Of a DNA stretch of 64,000 bases, positions 46,850 through 53,789 are shown one piece after another. The notes beneath the pieces are model-generated. The model saw nothing but the letters and a program-made list of their open reading frames with translations, did not search any database and had not been told where the DNA came from. Where the stretch lies: the NCBI RefSeq assembly GCF_018403765.1, contig NZ_BOVQ01000010.1, forward strand, positions 1 to 64,000, given 5' to 3'. Every line of letters begins with the position of its first letter. Position 1 is the stretch's first letter. The position numbers and the translations under genes were made by a program. The stretch is from Lactococcus nasutitermitis (lineage in GTDB: Bacteria > Bacillota > Bacilli > Lactobacillales > Streptococcaceae).

Positions 46850-46877
46850 GTTGTATTGAGAAAATACAACTTTTTTT
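46850..46877 (+). terminator. + strand terminator inside the zit operon
   Basis: Perfect 8-bp stem GTTGTATT/AATACAAC followed by seven T on the + strand. A second hairpin, TTAGTTA/TAACTAA, overlaps its end and the zitQ stop (46876-46894). On the minus strand the first lacks a T tail. Confidence 0.7.
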
Positions 46878-46890
46878 AGTTAATAAATAA

Positions 46891-47616
46891 CTAATTTATT
46901 CCTCTTTCCCTTTCTGTTACTACACTTGTATCTTTTTGTGAATGAAGTTCAAAACAAGCAAACTTACCATTTTTATCTCTTGCCAAATGAATATCACGGT
47001 CAACATATTTTTTGACATCTTCTGGGTCATGTGTCACCATAAGCACACTTTTCCCATGAACATGAGCGCTGTGCGACATCAATTCATAAAATGCAGCTGT
47101 TGTCGCATCGTCCATTCCTACTGTCGGTTCATCTAATACAAAAAGGTCAGGGTCCGAAGCAAAAGTACGTGCAATAATTACACGTTGCTTTTGTCCACCA
47201 GATAAATCTCCAATCTTTTTATTCCGATAATCCCACATACCAACTGATTCAAGAGCCACTTTCACGTGTTCTTCATCATGTTTTTGCAACTTTCTAAACC
47301 AACCTTCACGTGGATAACGTCCAGAACGTACAAATTCATGAACAGTCGAAGGAAATCCAGCATTAAAGCTTGAAATTTGCTGAGGAACATAGGCAATTCT
47401 TAACTTACGATTTTGTGTATCTTCGCGCGCAATGATTACTTTACCTGACTTAGGTTTCAAAATACCCAATGTTACTTTGACAAGAGTTGATTTAGCTGCT
47501 CCATTTTCCCCTGTCAATGTCACAAATTCTCCAGAATCAAGGGAAAAACTGACATTTTCCAGGACAGGTTCACCCTCATATTGAAAAGTGACATTTTGAA
47601 CATCAATATATCGCAT
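46891..47616 (-). CDS. zitQ: zinc ABC transporter ATPase
   Basis: 241 residues: Walker [10 protein letters not shown], where Ala replaces the usual Gly before Lys as I recall for streptococcal AdcC; signature LSGGQKQRV; Walker [13 protein letters not shown]; switch His in MVTHDPEDV. Powers Zn(II) import. Start shares a base with the zitS stop. Confidence 0.93.
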   Translation of the reverse strand: MRYIDVQNVTFQYEGEPVLENVSFSLDSGEFVTLTGENGAAKSTLVKVTLGILKPKSGKVIIAREDTQNRKLRIAYVPQQISSFNAGFPSTVHEFVRSGRYPREGWFRKLQKHDEEHVKVALESVGMWDYRNKKIGDLSGGQKQRVIIARTFASDPDLFVLDEPTVGMDDATTAAFYELMSHSAHVHGKSVLMVTHDPEDVKKYVDRDIHLARDKNGKFACFELHSQKDTSVVTERERGIN

Positions 47617-48470
47617 TAATTATTTAACGTACTTTCTAGGACTTTCAGATTTTTTTGCATGATATTAATATAATTTTCTCCGTCAGCGATTTGTTTGTTG
47701 CTAACAGATTCCAAAGTGTTAAGTTCAACAAGTTTGGCCCCCGTTGCTTTAGCAAGTGTGTCCGCTACTTTGCTATTACTATTCATTTCAGAATACACAT
47801 ATTTTACATCATACTTTTGCATTTCATTTTTAAGTTTAATCAATGTAGCACTTGATGGCTCAACTTCTGGATCAATACCAGCAATAGGGTCATTTGTCAA
47901 TCCGTAATCATTCGCCAAGTATGAGAAAGCATCATGTTGAGTAATAATGATTTTATGCTTCACATTTTTCAAAGAATTTTCATATTGAGCGCTTAACGCT
48001 TCAAGTTTCTTAACATAACTCGCTTTGTTTTTAGCAAAAGTTGTTTTGTATTGCGGGAATTCTTTTTCCAGACCTTTAGCAATCGTATTGACCTCGATAA
48101 TTGCTTCTTTTGGAGAAAGCCATGTATGTGGGTCACTCGCATTTATTTTTACGTTTTTAGCAGCTTCGATTTTGACACCTTTGTTATTTACTCCAGATGC
48201 CCATTTTTCTAAATCATTATCGTTATAAACAATGACTTTTGCTTTGCTCATTGTTGCTACTTCTTTAGCAGAAGGTTCAAATTCATGAACTTCTTGATTA
48301 CTTGGCATGATTGTTTTTACTTCTACTTTATCTCCAACTACGGCTTTAGTAAAAGCGTACATTGGATAAAATGAAGTAACAACTTCTGGCTGCTTATCAT
48401 TTGCTGTTTTTTGGCATCCTCCCAAAACAAAAAGTGCTGGAATAAAAAGTGCTAAAACTATTTTTTTCAT
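47616..48470 (-). CDS. zitS: zinc-binding lipoprotein
   Basis: 284 residues, cluster A-I metal-binding protein. Lipobox VLGGC with Cys at 19. Candidate zinc ligands: His in [10 protein letters not shown], His in DPHTWLSP, His in [10 protein letters not shown] and a late acidic residue; no long His-rich loop is present. Captures Zn(II) outside the membrane. Start overlaps the zitR stop (ATGA). Confidence 0.93.
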   Translation of the reverse strand: MKKIVLALFIPALFVLGGCQKTANDKQPEVVTSFYPMYAFTKAVVGDKVEVKTIMPSNQEVHEFEPSAKEVATMSKAKVIVYNDNDLEKWASGVNNKGVKIEAAKNVKINASDPHTWLSPKEAIIEVNTIAKGLEKEFPQYKTTFAKNKASYVKKLEALSAQYENSLKNVKHKIIITQHDAFSYLANDYGLTNDPIAGIDPEVEPSSATLIKLKNEMQKYDVKYVYSEMNSNSKVADTLAKATGAKLVELNTLESVSNKQIADGENYINIMQKNLKVLESTLNN

Positions 48471-48904
48471 TGAAATTCTCCTAAAAGTTCTTTGAGAAAT
48501 TGACTAATAACCTTTTGTTCATCTTCAGAAAAATCTTCAACAAGTTGCGCATAAGTCTGCAAAGTTTTTGCATGATGTTCTGCGTGTTCATGAGCAATGG
48601 GCAAGGCTTTTGGCGTCAAGCTCCACATCACACGTCGTTCATCTTGTAAAGTTCTTGCAGAATCAATAAGTTGTTGCTCCTGCAATTTTTTCAATGCTTT
48701 TGTGACTGCAGCAGGTGAAATTTTTAGCTGTTCAGATATTTTCGCATTTGTCGTTGCTTCATTCATGAGCAACATTAAAATATGCTCTTGCGTACTTGTG
48801 AGCTTGATATCTGATTCGCATTCTCCTAATAAAATTTCATGCTTATTTTCTGCGAATTGCATGAGATGACTCAGAAATTCATCAATTTGTCTTTCTAAAT
48901 TCAT
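48467..48904 (-). CDS. zitR: MarR-family zinc-responsive repressor
   Basis: 145 residues, winged helix with TTNAKISEQLKISPAAVTKA as recognition region. Potential zinc ligands: Glu/His/Cys near residues 19-30 (ENKHEILLGECE) and the His cluster HEHAEHH near 105-112, like streptococcal AdcR. Should bind the two operators flanking its own promoter when zinc is plentiful and shut off the operon. First gene of zitRSQP. Confidence 0.92.
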   Translation of the reverse strand: MNLERQIDEFLSHLMQFAENKHEILLGECESDIKLTSTQEHILMLLMNEATTNAKISEQLKISPAAVTKALKKLQEQQLIDSARTLQDERRVMWSLTPKALPIAHEHAEHHAKTLQTYAQLVEDFSEDEQKVISQFLKELLGEFQ

Positions 48905-48929
48905 ATCGTAAAGCCTCTTTCGAAATTAG

Positions 48930-48941
48930 TTTACTGGTAAA
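48930..48941. promoter_or_regulatory. ZitR operator 1
   Basis: TTTACTGGTAAA, near the AdcR/ZitR consensus TTAACYRGTTAA, immediately downstream of the -10. Confidence 0.75.
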
Positions 48942-48969
48942 GTATATCAGAATAAGAAAATATTGTCAA
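48941..48969 (-). promoter_or_regulatory. promoter of zitRSQP
   Basis: TTGACA, 17 nt, TATACT with extended TGA on the minus strand. Operator 2 covers the -35 and operator 1 abuts the -10. Confidence 0.88.
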
Positions 48970-48977
48970 CTGGTTAA
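48966..48977. promoter_or_regulatory. ZitR operator 2
   Basis: TCAACTGGTTAA, one change from TTAACYRGTTAA, overlapping the -35 hexamer. Centres of the two operators are 36 bp apart. Confidence 0.8.
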
Positions 48978-49007
48978 GATTATTTCCCATAAAAACTGCT
49001 AAAATTG

Positions 49008-49030
49008 TTTTTGACAGCTTTGTCAAAAAA
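49008..49030. repeat. dispersed palindrome, degenerate copy between zitR and comGG
   Basis: TTTTTGACAG and TTGTCAAAAAA around CT; one of two copies in this 190-nt gap. Confidence 0.6.
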
Positions 49031-49055
49031 TTATTTGCCAAAAATATCTTATAAA

Positions 49056-49079
49056 TTTTTTTGACAGAACTGTCAAAAA
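49056..49079. repeat. dispersed palindrome, perfect copy after comGG
   Basis: TTTTTTTGACAG and CTGTCAAAAA around AA, 12 nt past the comGG stop. No ordinary terminator is visible at the end of the comG operon. Confidence 0.85.
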
Positions 49080-49090
49080 TTATTTTTTGC

Positions 49091-49387
49091 TTATTGACTC
49101 AAAATTATTTCTGTACCATCTGTCAAATTAACATCAAAAGTTTTATTTTCTGCTGACGACTTGTAAATGAGCATTCCTTTATCAAAATGAATGATGTCAC
49201 CATTTTTCAAGCTCTGTTTTTCTGCCAATGAAACCATAAGTTGAGCTTCCAAATTATCTTCTTGCACTATCAAATGACGATGTACATTTATCATATTTTC
49301 TAAGAAAAATTGCAATAACAATCCAAAAATTAAAGATATAACCAGCGTATAAAGTAAAATCCCAGCTTTTACTCTCCGTTTGAAAAT
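49091..49387 (-). CDS. comGG: competence pseudopilus protein ComGG
   Basis: About 98 residues: basic start FKRRVKAGILLYTL, membrane helix SLIFGLLLQFFL, then a soluble tail. No ATG, GTG or TTG lies at the expected N terminus; an ATT at 49387 is the best candidate, while the first ATG (49321) would remove the helix. Overlaps comGF by 19 nt. Last gene of the comG operon. Confidence 0.7.
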   Translation of the reverse strand: MFKRRVKAGILLYTLVISLIFGLLLQFFLENMINVHRHLIVQEDNLEAQLMVSLAEKQSLKNGDIIHFDKGMLIYKSSAENKTFDVNLTDGTEIILSQ

Positions 49388-49821
49388 TCGTAAAGAAATT
49401 CTCTTTTCCCTCCCCGTTCTAAATTGAGTTGAATATCAACCAAACCATTTTTTTCAGTAATTTGTGTACTTTTTACTCCATAAATCATTGGTTGATAGCC
49501 TGTGCCATCAGCTGCAGATTTTCTAAAATCATCTGCTGTTACTGTTTTTCCAAAACGTAAAGCCTTACTCGTTGTCACATATAGAAAATTATTTTGCACT
49601 TTGTCAAAATGTGCATTTTCTAATTCAACACGCATTTGTTGACAAAAAATTTGCCAATCTTTTGTATTATCATCTTGTACTACAACTATTTGCTGGTGCA
49701 TAAGTTTTGTCAATCCTGATAAAACCAGTACACTCCCAGAAATAGCCAATAACGCAACTAAACATTCCAATAAAGTAAATGCTCTAATTTTTCGACACGA
49801 GTTCCAAAATTTTTTCTTCAT
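49369..49821 (-). CDS. comGF: competence pseudopilin-like protein ComGF
   Basis: About 150 residues with prepilin-type N terminus (KIRAFTLLECLVALLAISGS) and tail GKREFLYEFSNGE. Pilin-like helix for the DNA-uptake pseudopilus. Exact start uncertain: ATG at 49821 is favoured, an upstream ATG exists at 49875; no clear RBS because the genes overlap. Confidence 0.82.
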   Translation of the reverse strand: MKKKFWNSCRKIRAFTLLECLVALLAISGSVLVLSGLTKLMHQQIVVVQDDNTKDWQIFCQQMRVELENAHFDKVQNNFLYVTTSKALRFGKTVTADDFRKSAADGTGYQPMIYGVKSTQITEKNGLVDIQLNLERGGKREFLYEFSNGE

Positions 49822-50119
49822 GATTTTTGATGATAATTTCCTTATCATTTTTAATAATTTCCACATCTTGTCCATTTGCTGACAGTTTTGTCAAATGATT
49901 ATCAACTGCCATTTTCGCCACATTTAATGCTTCAATGTGAGTGTTTTCTGATGAAATACGTTGACGAGCATTCACAATTCCTGTCAAAACAACTGTCACC
50001 AAAATCGCCAATAATCCCATTGTAATCAAACTCTCAAGTAAAATATAGGCTTTAATTGATTGATTTTTTATATTTTCCACTTCCCATTTCCAACTGATAA
50101 ATAATTTTTTTGTTTTCAT
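49784..50119 (-). CDS. comGE: competence protein ComGE
   Basis: 111 residues or about 98 if a GTG at 50080 is used; helix IKAYILLESLITMGLLAILVTVVLTGI is typical of ComGE minor pseudopilins. Contains a weak copy of the palindrome reading HLTKLSA. Overlaps both neighbours. Confidence 0.78.
   Translation of the reverse strand: MKTKKLFISWKWEVENIKNQSIKAYILLESLITMGLLAILVTVVLTGIVNARQRISSENTHIEALNVAKMAVDNHLTKLSANGQDVEIIKNDKEIIIKNHEEKILELVSKN
49879..49895. repeat. dispersed palindrome-like site in comGE
   Basis: TGACAG and TTGTCAAA; weak, possibly chance. Encodes LTKLSA. Confidence 0.3.
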
Positions 50120-50483
50120 AAGGTAAATTAAGTTGAATTTTTTTCAAACTTGAATTTTCTCCCTTTTCATTGAATGTGATATTAAAATCATTAAATTGTA
50201 CCTCATCTGGCACTTCTATTTTCTCATTCTCACAAAATAAACTCTTATTTTTAGCTAAAATAGTCTCATTTTCTCCTAATAATCCAGCATCTTCTTGCGC
50301 ATTTTGATACAGATTTTCAAATCGTAAAACAAATAATTCTCCACGAACAATATGTATTGTTTGTAGCAAGCTTGAAGAAAACACAATAATCACAAAGCTA
50401 GTTATTCCTAGTACTAAGAGACTTTCCACTAACGTAAAAGCCCTAATTTGCAATTTCTGCTGTCTCTCCCTTATTTTTTGCAT
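50052..50483 (-). CDS. comGD: competence pseudopilin ComGD
   Basis: 143 residues with the prepilin motif QIRAFTLVESLLVLGITSF. Processed by a prepilin peptidase in the family. Overlaps comGC by 41 nt. Confidence 0.85.
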   Translation of the reverse strand: MQKIRERQQKLQIRAFTLVESLLVLGITSFVIIVFSSSLLQTIHIVRGELFVLRFENLYQNAQEDAGLLGENETILAKNKSLFCENEKIEVPDEVQFNDFNITFNEKGENSSLKKIQLNLPYENKKIIYQLEMGSGKYKKSIN

Positions 50484-50805
50484 AATAATCCTTGTAACTA
50501 TCCGCTTGCTTCTGTGTAATCATCCCATCTTTTACCAACTCAGACAAATCTGGTGTATCAGAATGGTCTAATTCATAAAGCTCAACCTGACTCTCAACAA
50601 CCTTTACTACAGCTGATTCTCCAGTATTTTGAACCTGTGACTTTTCTTTTAATAAGTTTGGAACAAACAACAAAATTAAAATCGAAATAATCATAAGGAC
50701 AATCAACATTTCAATCAAAGTGAAAGCAGCTACTTGCTTTCTCTTGCTTGCTTTATTTTCACATTTATTTTTTAACAAACTTATTAATACAAATTTTTTT
50801 CTCAT
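50443..50805 (-). CDS. comGC: major competence pseudopilin ComGC
   Basis: 120 residues: prepilin motif VAAFTLIEMLIVLMIISILI with the conserved Glu5 after cleavage, then a soluble domain ending QADSYKDYYAKNKGETAEIA. Major subunit of the competence pilus that pulls in DNA. 12 nt after comGB. Confidence 0.92.
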   Translation of the reverse strand: MRKKFVLISLLKNKCENKASKRKQVAAFTLIEMLIVLMIISILILLFVPNLLKEKSQVQNTGESAVVKVVESQVELYELDHSDTPDLSELVKDGMITQKQADSYKDYYAKNKGETAEIAN

Positions 50806-50817
50806 TTTTACCTCACT

Positions 50818-51840
50818 TTATTTTATCATCGTGCCCATATTAGAGTAAATCGGCAAGAGCATTGCAACATATAAAAGAACAATCATCAATGCGACAAATA
50901 CAAAAACAAGTGGCTGAATCCATTGCATTGTTCGATTAATTTTTTCAAAAAACTGTTCCCAACATTCTTGTGCGTAAACAGTTAATTCTGTTCCTAATTT
51001 ATCTTTTATTTCCCCATATTCAATAATGAGTGATAATTCTGGCATAAAAATGTGTGTGTGCTTGACTGTGTCATAAAAACTTTTACCAGAATTTAATTCA
51101 TTTCCCATTTTCTCGCCTAATTCACAGAAAATACGACTTTTTTGTTCAGACATAATTTCTAAAATCTGACGCAATTCAACCGCTTGTGCCATTAAATTTC
51201 CCCATTCTCTTGCAAAATATGCCGTCATATAAAGCCGAATAAAACTTTGAACAAAAGGAATTCTAACTAATAAACGATAATTTTTTAATGCTGAATTTCT
51301 TTTAAATGCCCAACTCACGAGAAAAGTTACAATGATGATACTCGCAGTTCCGACCAGAAAAATACTGGGTAAATGGTTGATAATCGTTGTCGCAATATTT
51401 CCTCGGCTATCCAGTTGCGGCAATAAATAATTTTTCAAGCCAAACATAATAGCCACCAAAAACAACACCAATATCACAGGATAAGTCGCAACACTCACTA
51501 ATTTTTTCTTAACAGTTAAACTTTGGCGCAGATTATTTTCGATAAGTTCCAAGGTTTGTGTTAAATTTCCATGAAAATCTACCAGCGCAACTTGTGTGAC
51601 GACATTTTTTGAGAAATGTAAGCTCTCTAAAATCCCTGCTAAACTTTCTCCAGAAGCAAGTCCTGTTTGCATTTTTTCCACAAATTCTCTATCGGTCAGA
51701 TGAGAACGTGCTAGAAAATCTACTACTTCTCCCAAGTGAAATCCACTAGAAAGTAAACTACTCATCAGTTGAATCAGTTTCACCTGTTTGTTCAGAGTTA
51801 ATTTTTTCTGCTTGCGCTTCAAAATCTGTGAGATATCCAT
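50818..51840 (-). CDS. comGB: competence pilus membrane platform protein ComGB
   Basis: About 340 residues, GspF/PilC family with three membrane helices and two cytoplasmic domains (MSSLLSSGFHLGEVVDFLAR; WVIQPL-type MQWIQPLVFVFVALMIVLLY at the end). Start at MDISQILKRKQ inside the end of comGA is chosen by similarity of the N terminus; an in-frame ATG at 51909 is also possible. Confidence 0.88.
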   Translation of the reverse strand: MDISQILKRKQKKLTLNKQVKLIQLMSSLLSSGFHLGEVVDFLARSHLTDREFVEKMQTGLASGESLAGILESLHFSKNVVTQVALVDFHGNLTQTLELIENNLRQSLTVKKKLVSVATYPVILVLFLVAIMFGLKNYLLPQLDSRGNIATTIINHLPSIFLVGTASIIIVTFLVSWAFKRNSALKNYRLLVRIPFVQSFIRLYMTAYFAREWGNLMAQAVELRQILEIMSEQKSRIFCELGEKMGNELNSGKSFYDTVKHTHIFMPELSLIIEYGEIKDKLGTELTVYAQECWEQFFEKINRTMQWIQPLVFVFVALMIVLLYVAMLLPIYSNMGTMIK

Positions 51841-52732
51841 CTGCAACCAAAGCCGCCATTTTTTCATTCCAGCTTTGGGCTGTCCAGTTTTCAAATCCAT
51901 TTTTTGCAATATCTACTGCTCCTTTCCCTGCAATAAGTCGCTGATAAAGTATTGTCTGCACAGCATTTTCAATTTCCCATTCGCTTAAACCAAGTTCTAA
52001 TAAACGTTCTTTCACTCCAAAGATTGATTTCGCATGAATGGTTGAAAAAACAATATGTCCCGTCAAGCTCGCACGTAGCACAGCTTTTGCCGTTTTTGTA
52101 TCACGTATTTCTCCAACAATCAATAAATCTGGACGATGACGAAGCGACATTTTCAATAATTCATCATAATCATTTCCAATCAATTCATTGACTTGAAGTT
52201 GAATAAAATCAGTTTCTACTAATTCCACAGGGTCTTCAATCGTCATTACCTGCTTTTTAGTAAAATAACGTTTGGCAAGTTCATACATCAACGTTGTTTT
52301 TCCACTTCCGACTGGTCCAGAAAAAAGATAGAGTCCACGTCCACGTAAAATGCTTTGTAATTCTTGCGCATCGTCATACCAAAATTCCAGTTTTTGTTTT
52401 TCTGAATGAAGCAAACGGATGACTAAACTTTCTTTTCCTTCAAAATCTCCGACACAGGATAAGCGCAGACGTTGCGACTCTCCACTCCCTAACTCATACC
52501 AACAAGAGCCTAATTGTGTCCGCCTTTTTTCACCAACATTCATTCCTGCTAAAAACTTAAAATGAACAATCAACGCTTGTCCCATTTTTTCATCTAATTC
52601 GTCCGCTAACTCACGGGATTTAAAGTTTCTAAAATATACACAGTATTTTCCGTGAGAATACTGTAAATAAATATCCTGAGCTTTGTCAGCTCTTGCGCCT
52701 TTTAAAATTTCTTTTGCATAATCTTGTATCAT
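51758..52732 (-). CDS. comGA: competence pilus assembly ATPase ComGA
   Basis: 324 residues from MIQDYAKEILKGARADKAQD. GspE/PilB type: Walker A GPVGSGKTT, Asp box MTIEDPVEL, Walker B LLIVGEIRD, His box HIVFSTIHAK. Powers pseudopilus assembly. Intact here, as are all seven comG genes. The 16 codons upstream lie in promoter DNA. A CG-TATA box ends 7 nt before ATG and there is no Shine-Dalgarno. Confidence 0.93.
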   Translation of the reverse strand: MIQDYAKEILKGARADKAQDIYLQYSHGKYCVYFRNFKSRELADELDEKMGQALIVHFKFLAGMNVGEKRRTQLGSCWYELGSGESQRLRLSCVGDFEGKESLVIRLLHSEKQKLEFWYDDAQELQSILRGRGLYLFSGPVGSGKTTLMYELAKRYFTKKQVMTIEDPVELVETDFIQLQVNELIGNDYDELLKMSLRHRPDLLIVGEIRDTKTAKAVLRASLTGHIVFSTIHAKSIFGVKERLLELGLSEWEIENAVQTILYQRLIAGKGAVDIAKNGFENWTAQSWNEKMAALVADGYLTDFEAQAEKINSEQTGETDSTDE

Positions 52733-52739
52733 ACTTTTA

Positions 52740-52747
52740 TATACGAA
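52740..52747 (-). promoter_or_regulatory. possible ComX (sigma-X) box of comGA
   Basis: Minus strand TTCGTATA preceded by a T run, 6 of 8 bases of the streptococcal/lactococcal com-box TACGAATA. Boxed between the upstream terminator and the comGA start, so the promoter must be in this short interval. Confidence 0.45.
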
Positions 52748-52766
52748 AAAAATAGCAAAAGGTAAC

Positions 52767-52796
52767 AAAAAAACTGCCAAAATAAGCAGTTTTTTT
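52767..52796 (-). terminator. terminator upstream of comGA
   Basis: AAAAAAACTGC/GCAGTTTTTTT with an 8-nt loop; ends the transcript of the small membrane protein and isolates comGA. Confidence 0.8.
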
Positions 52797-53131
52797 CAAT
52801 CTTTATAACTTATAATGATTTTTCCAACTGGAATAAGCACGACAGCATAAGCGATAAGATTTACCCAAAATGGCAAATCAAACCATGCCACAAATAGTGT
52901 AATTAGAAAATATAAAACAAGATAAAGAGTTGGCTTTTGATAAAATCGATTGGCTGATTTTTTGGCGCTTTCGGGAACAACCTTTCCAAGCAATGCTCCA
53001 AGCACTATCACAAAAATAACTCCTATCATGATTATTGGATAACTTGATTTATGTGTTACCAGAATATAAGCAAGGATAAGCGAAACGATAGCATAAGCAA
53101 ATCCCATCAGTTTATATTTTATATTTTTCAT
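52796..53131 (-). CDS. small membrane protein of unknown function
   Basis: 111 residues with four predicted helices (YKLMGFAYAIVSLILAYILV; YPIIMIGVIFVIVLGALLGK; TLYLVLYFLITLFVAWFDLP; LIAYAVVLIPVGKIIIS). No motif I can assign. Monocistronic between an XRE regulator and comGA. Confidence 0.75.
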   Translation of the reverse strand: MKNIKYKLMGFAYAIVSLILAYILVTHKSSYPIIMIGVIFVIVLGALLGKVVPESAKKSANRFYQKPTLYLVLYFLITLFVAWFDLPFWVNLIAYAVVLIPVGKIIISYKD

Positions 53132-53245
53132 ATTGTTAGTTATTTCCCCAATAAGTAAATGTTCTTCTTAAAGATTATTATAGCTTTTTACTTAAATTTA
53201 TTTTTTCAAAAATTATAAATGATAGTTAAATTTTTATTCCTAATA

Positions 53246-53282
53246 AAAAGTAAAACAATATCTTAGTGATACTGTTTTACTT
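53246..53282 (-). terminator. terminator of the XRE regulator gene
   Basis: AGTAAAACA-TATC/GATA-TGTTTTACT, one bulge, with TTTTTATT following on the minus strand. Confidence 0.75.
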
Positions 53283-53287
53283 ATAGT

Positions 53288-53641
53288 TTATATTCTGTTT
53301 TTATTTTCAAAATAACTACGAATGAGATGTTCAATAACTGCTTTATCGTTATTCCCTAATGGATGTCCCTCAAAAAACTGAGCTTCGCTGATGAGACACT
53401 CTAGGTTTTTACTGCTTTCAACTTTATAAGTTGTATCTATATCAGATTTTTCAACACCAAAAACATCTGCCATAAGTTTGACAACTGTATGGCTCGGTCG
53501 TGAGCGTAATTTTAAATAATCTGTCAACGTTGAAGGAGCAATTCCAACACGTGTGGCTAATTCCTTTTGGAGCATCTTATTTTCTATCAAATATTTTTTG
53601 ATATTTTGCGCTATAATGGCTGTCTGTTTGTCATCTTTCAT
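53288..53641 (-). CDS. XRE-family transcriptional regulator
   Basis: 117 residues: N-terminal helix-turn-helix (MLQKELATRVGIAPSTLTDY, residues ~23-42) and a C-terminal part without a recognised sensor domain (HPLGNNDKAVIEHLIRSYFE). Monocistronic; possibly regulates itself or the adjacent membrane protein gene. Target unknown. Confidence 0.85.
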   Translation of the reverse strand: MKDDKQTAIIAQNIKKYLIENKMLQKELATRVGIAPSTLTDYLKLRSRPSHTVVKLMADVFGVEKSDIDTTYKVESSKNLECLISEAQFFEGHPLGNNDKAVIEHLIRSYFENKNRI

Positions 53642-53756
53642 CGTAAGACCATTATAACATATATAAATACAATTAAAACAGTTTTAACCATATTTAATAA
53701 TAAAAAAATAATTTAATTTATTTTGTAATTTAAATAAATATTTATGTAAACCAAAA

Positions 53757-53784
53757 GAAAAAAATAGTGCTAAAACACTATTTT
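53757..53784 (-). terminator. terminator of polC
   Basis: AAAATAGTG/CACTATTTT stem with a 6-nt loop followed by T run on the minus strand, just past the polC stop. Confidence 0.82.
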
Positions 53785-53789
53785 CAACT

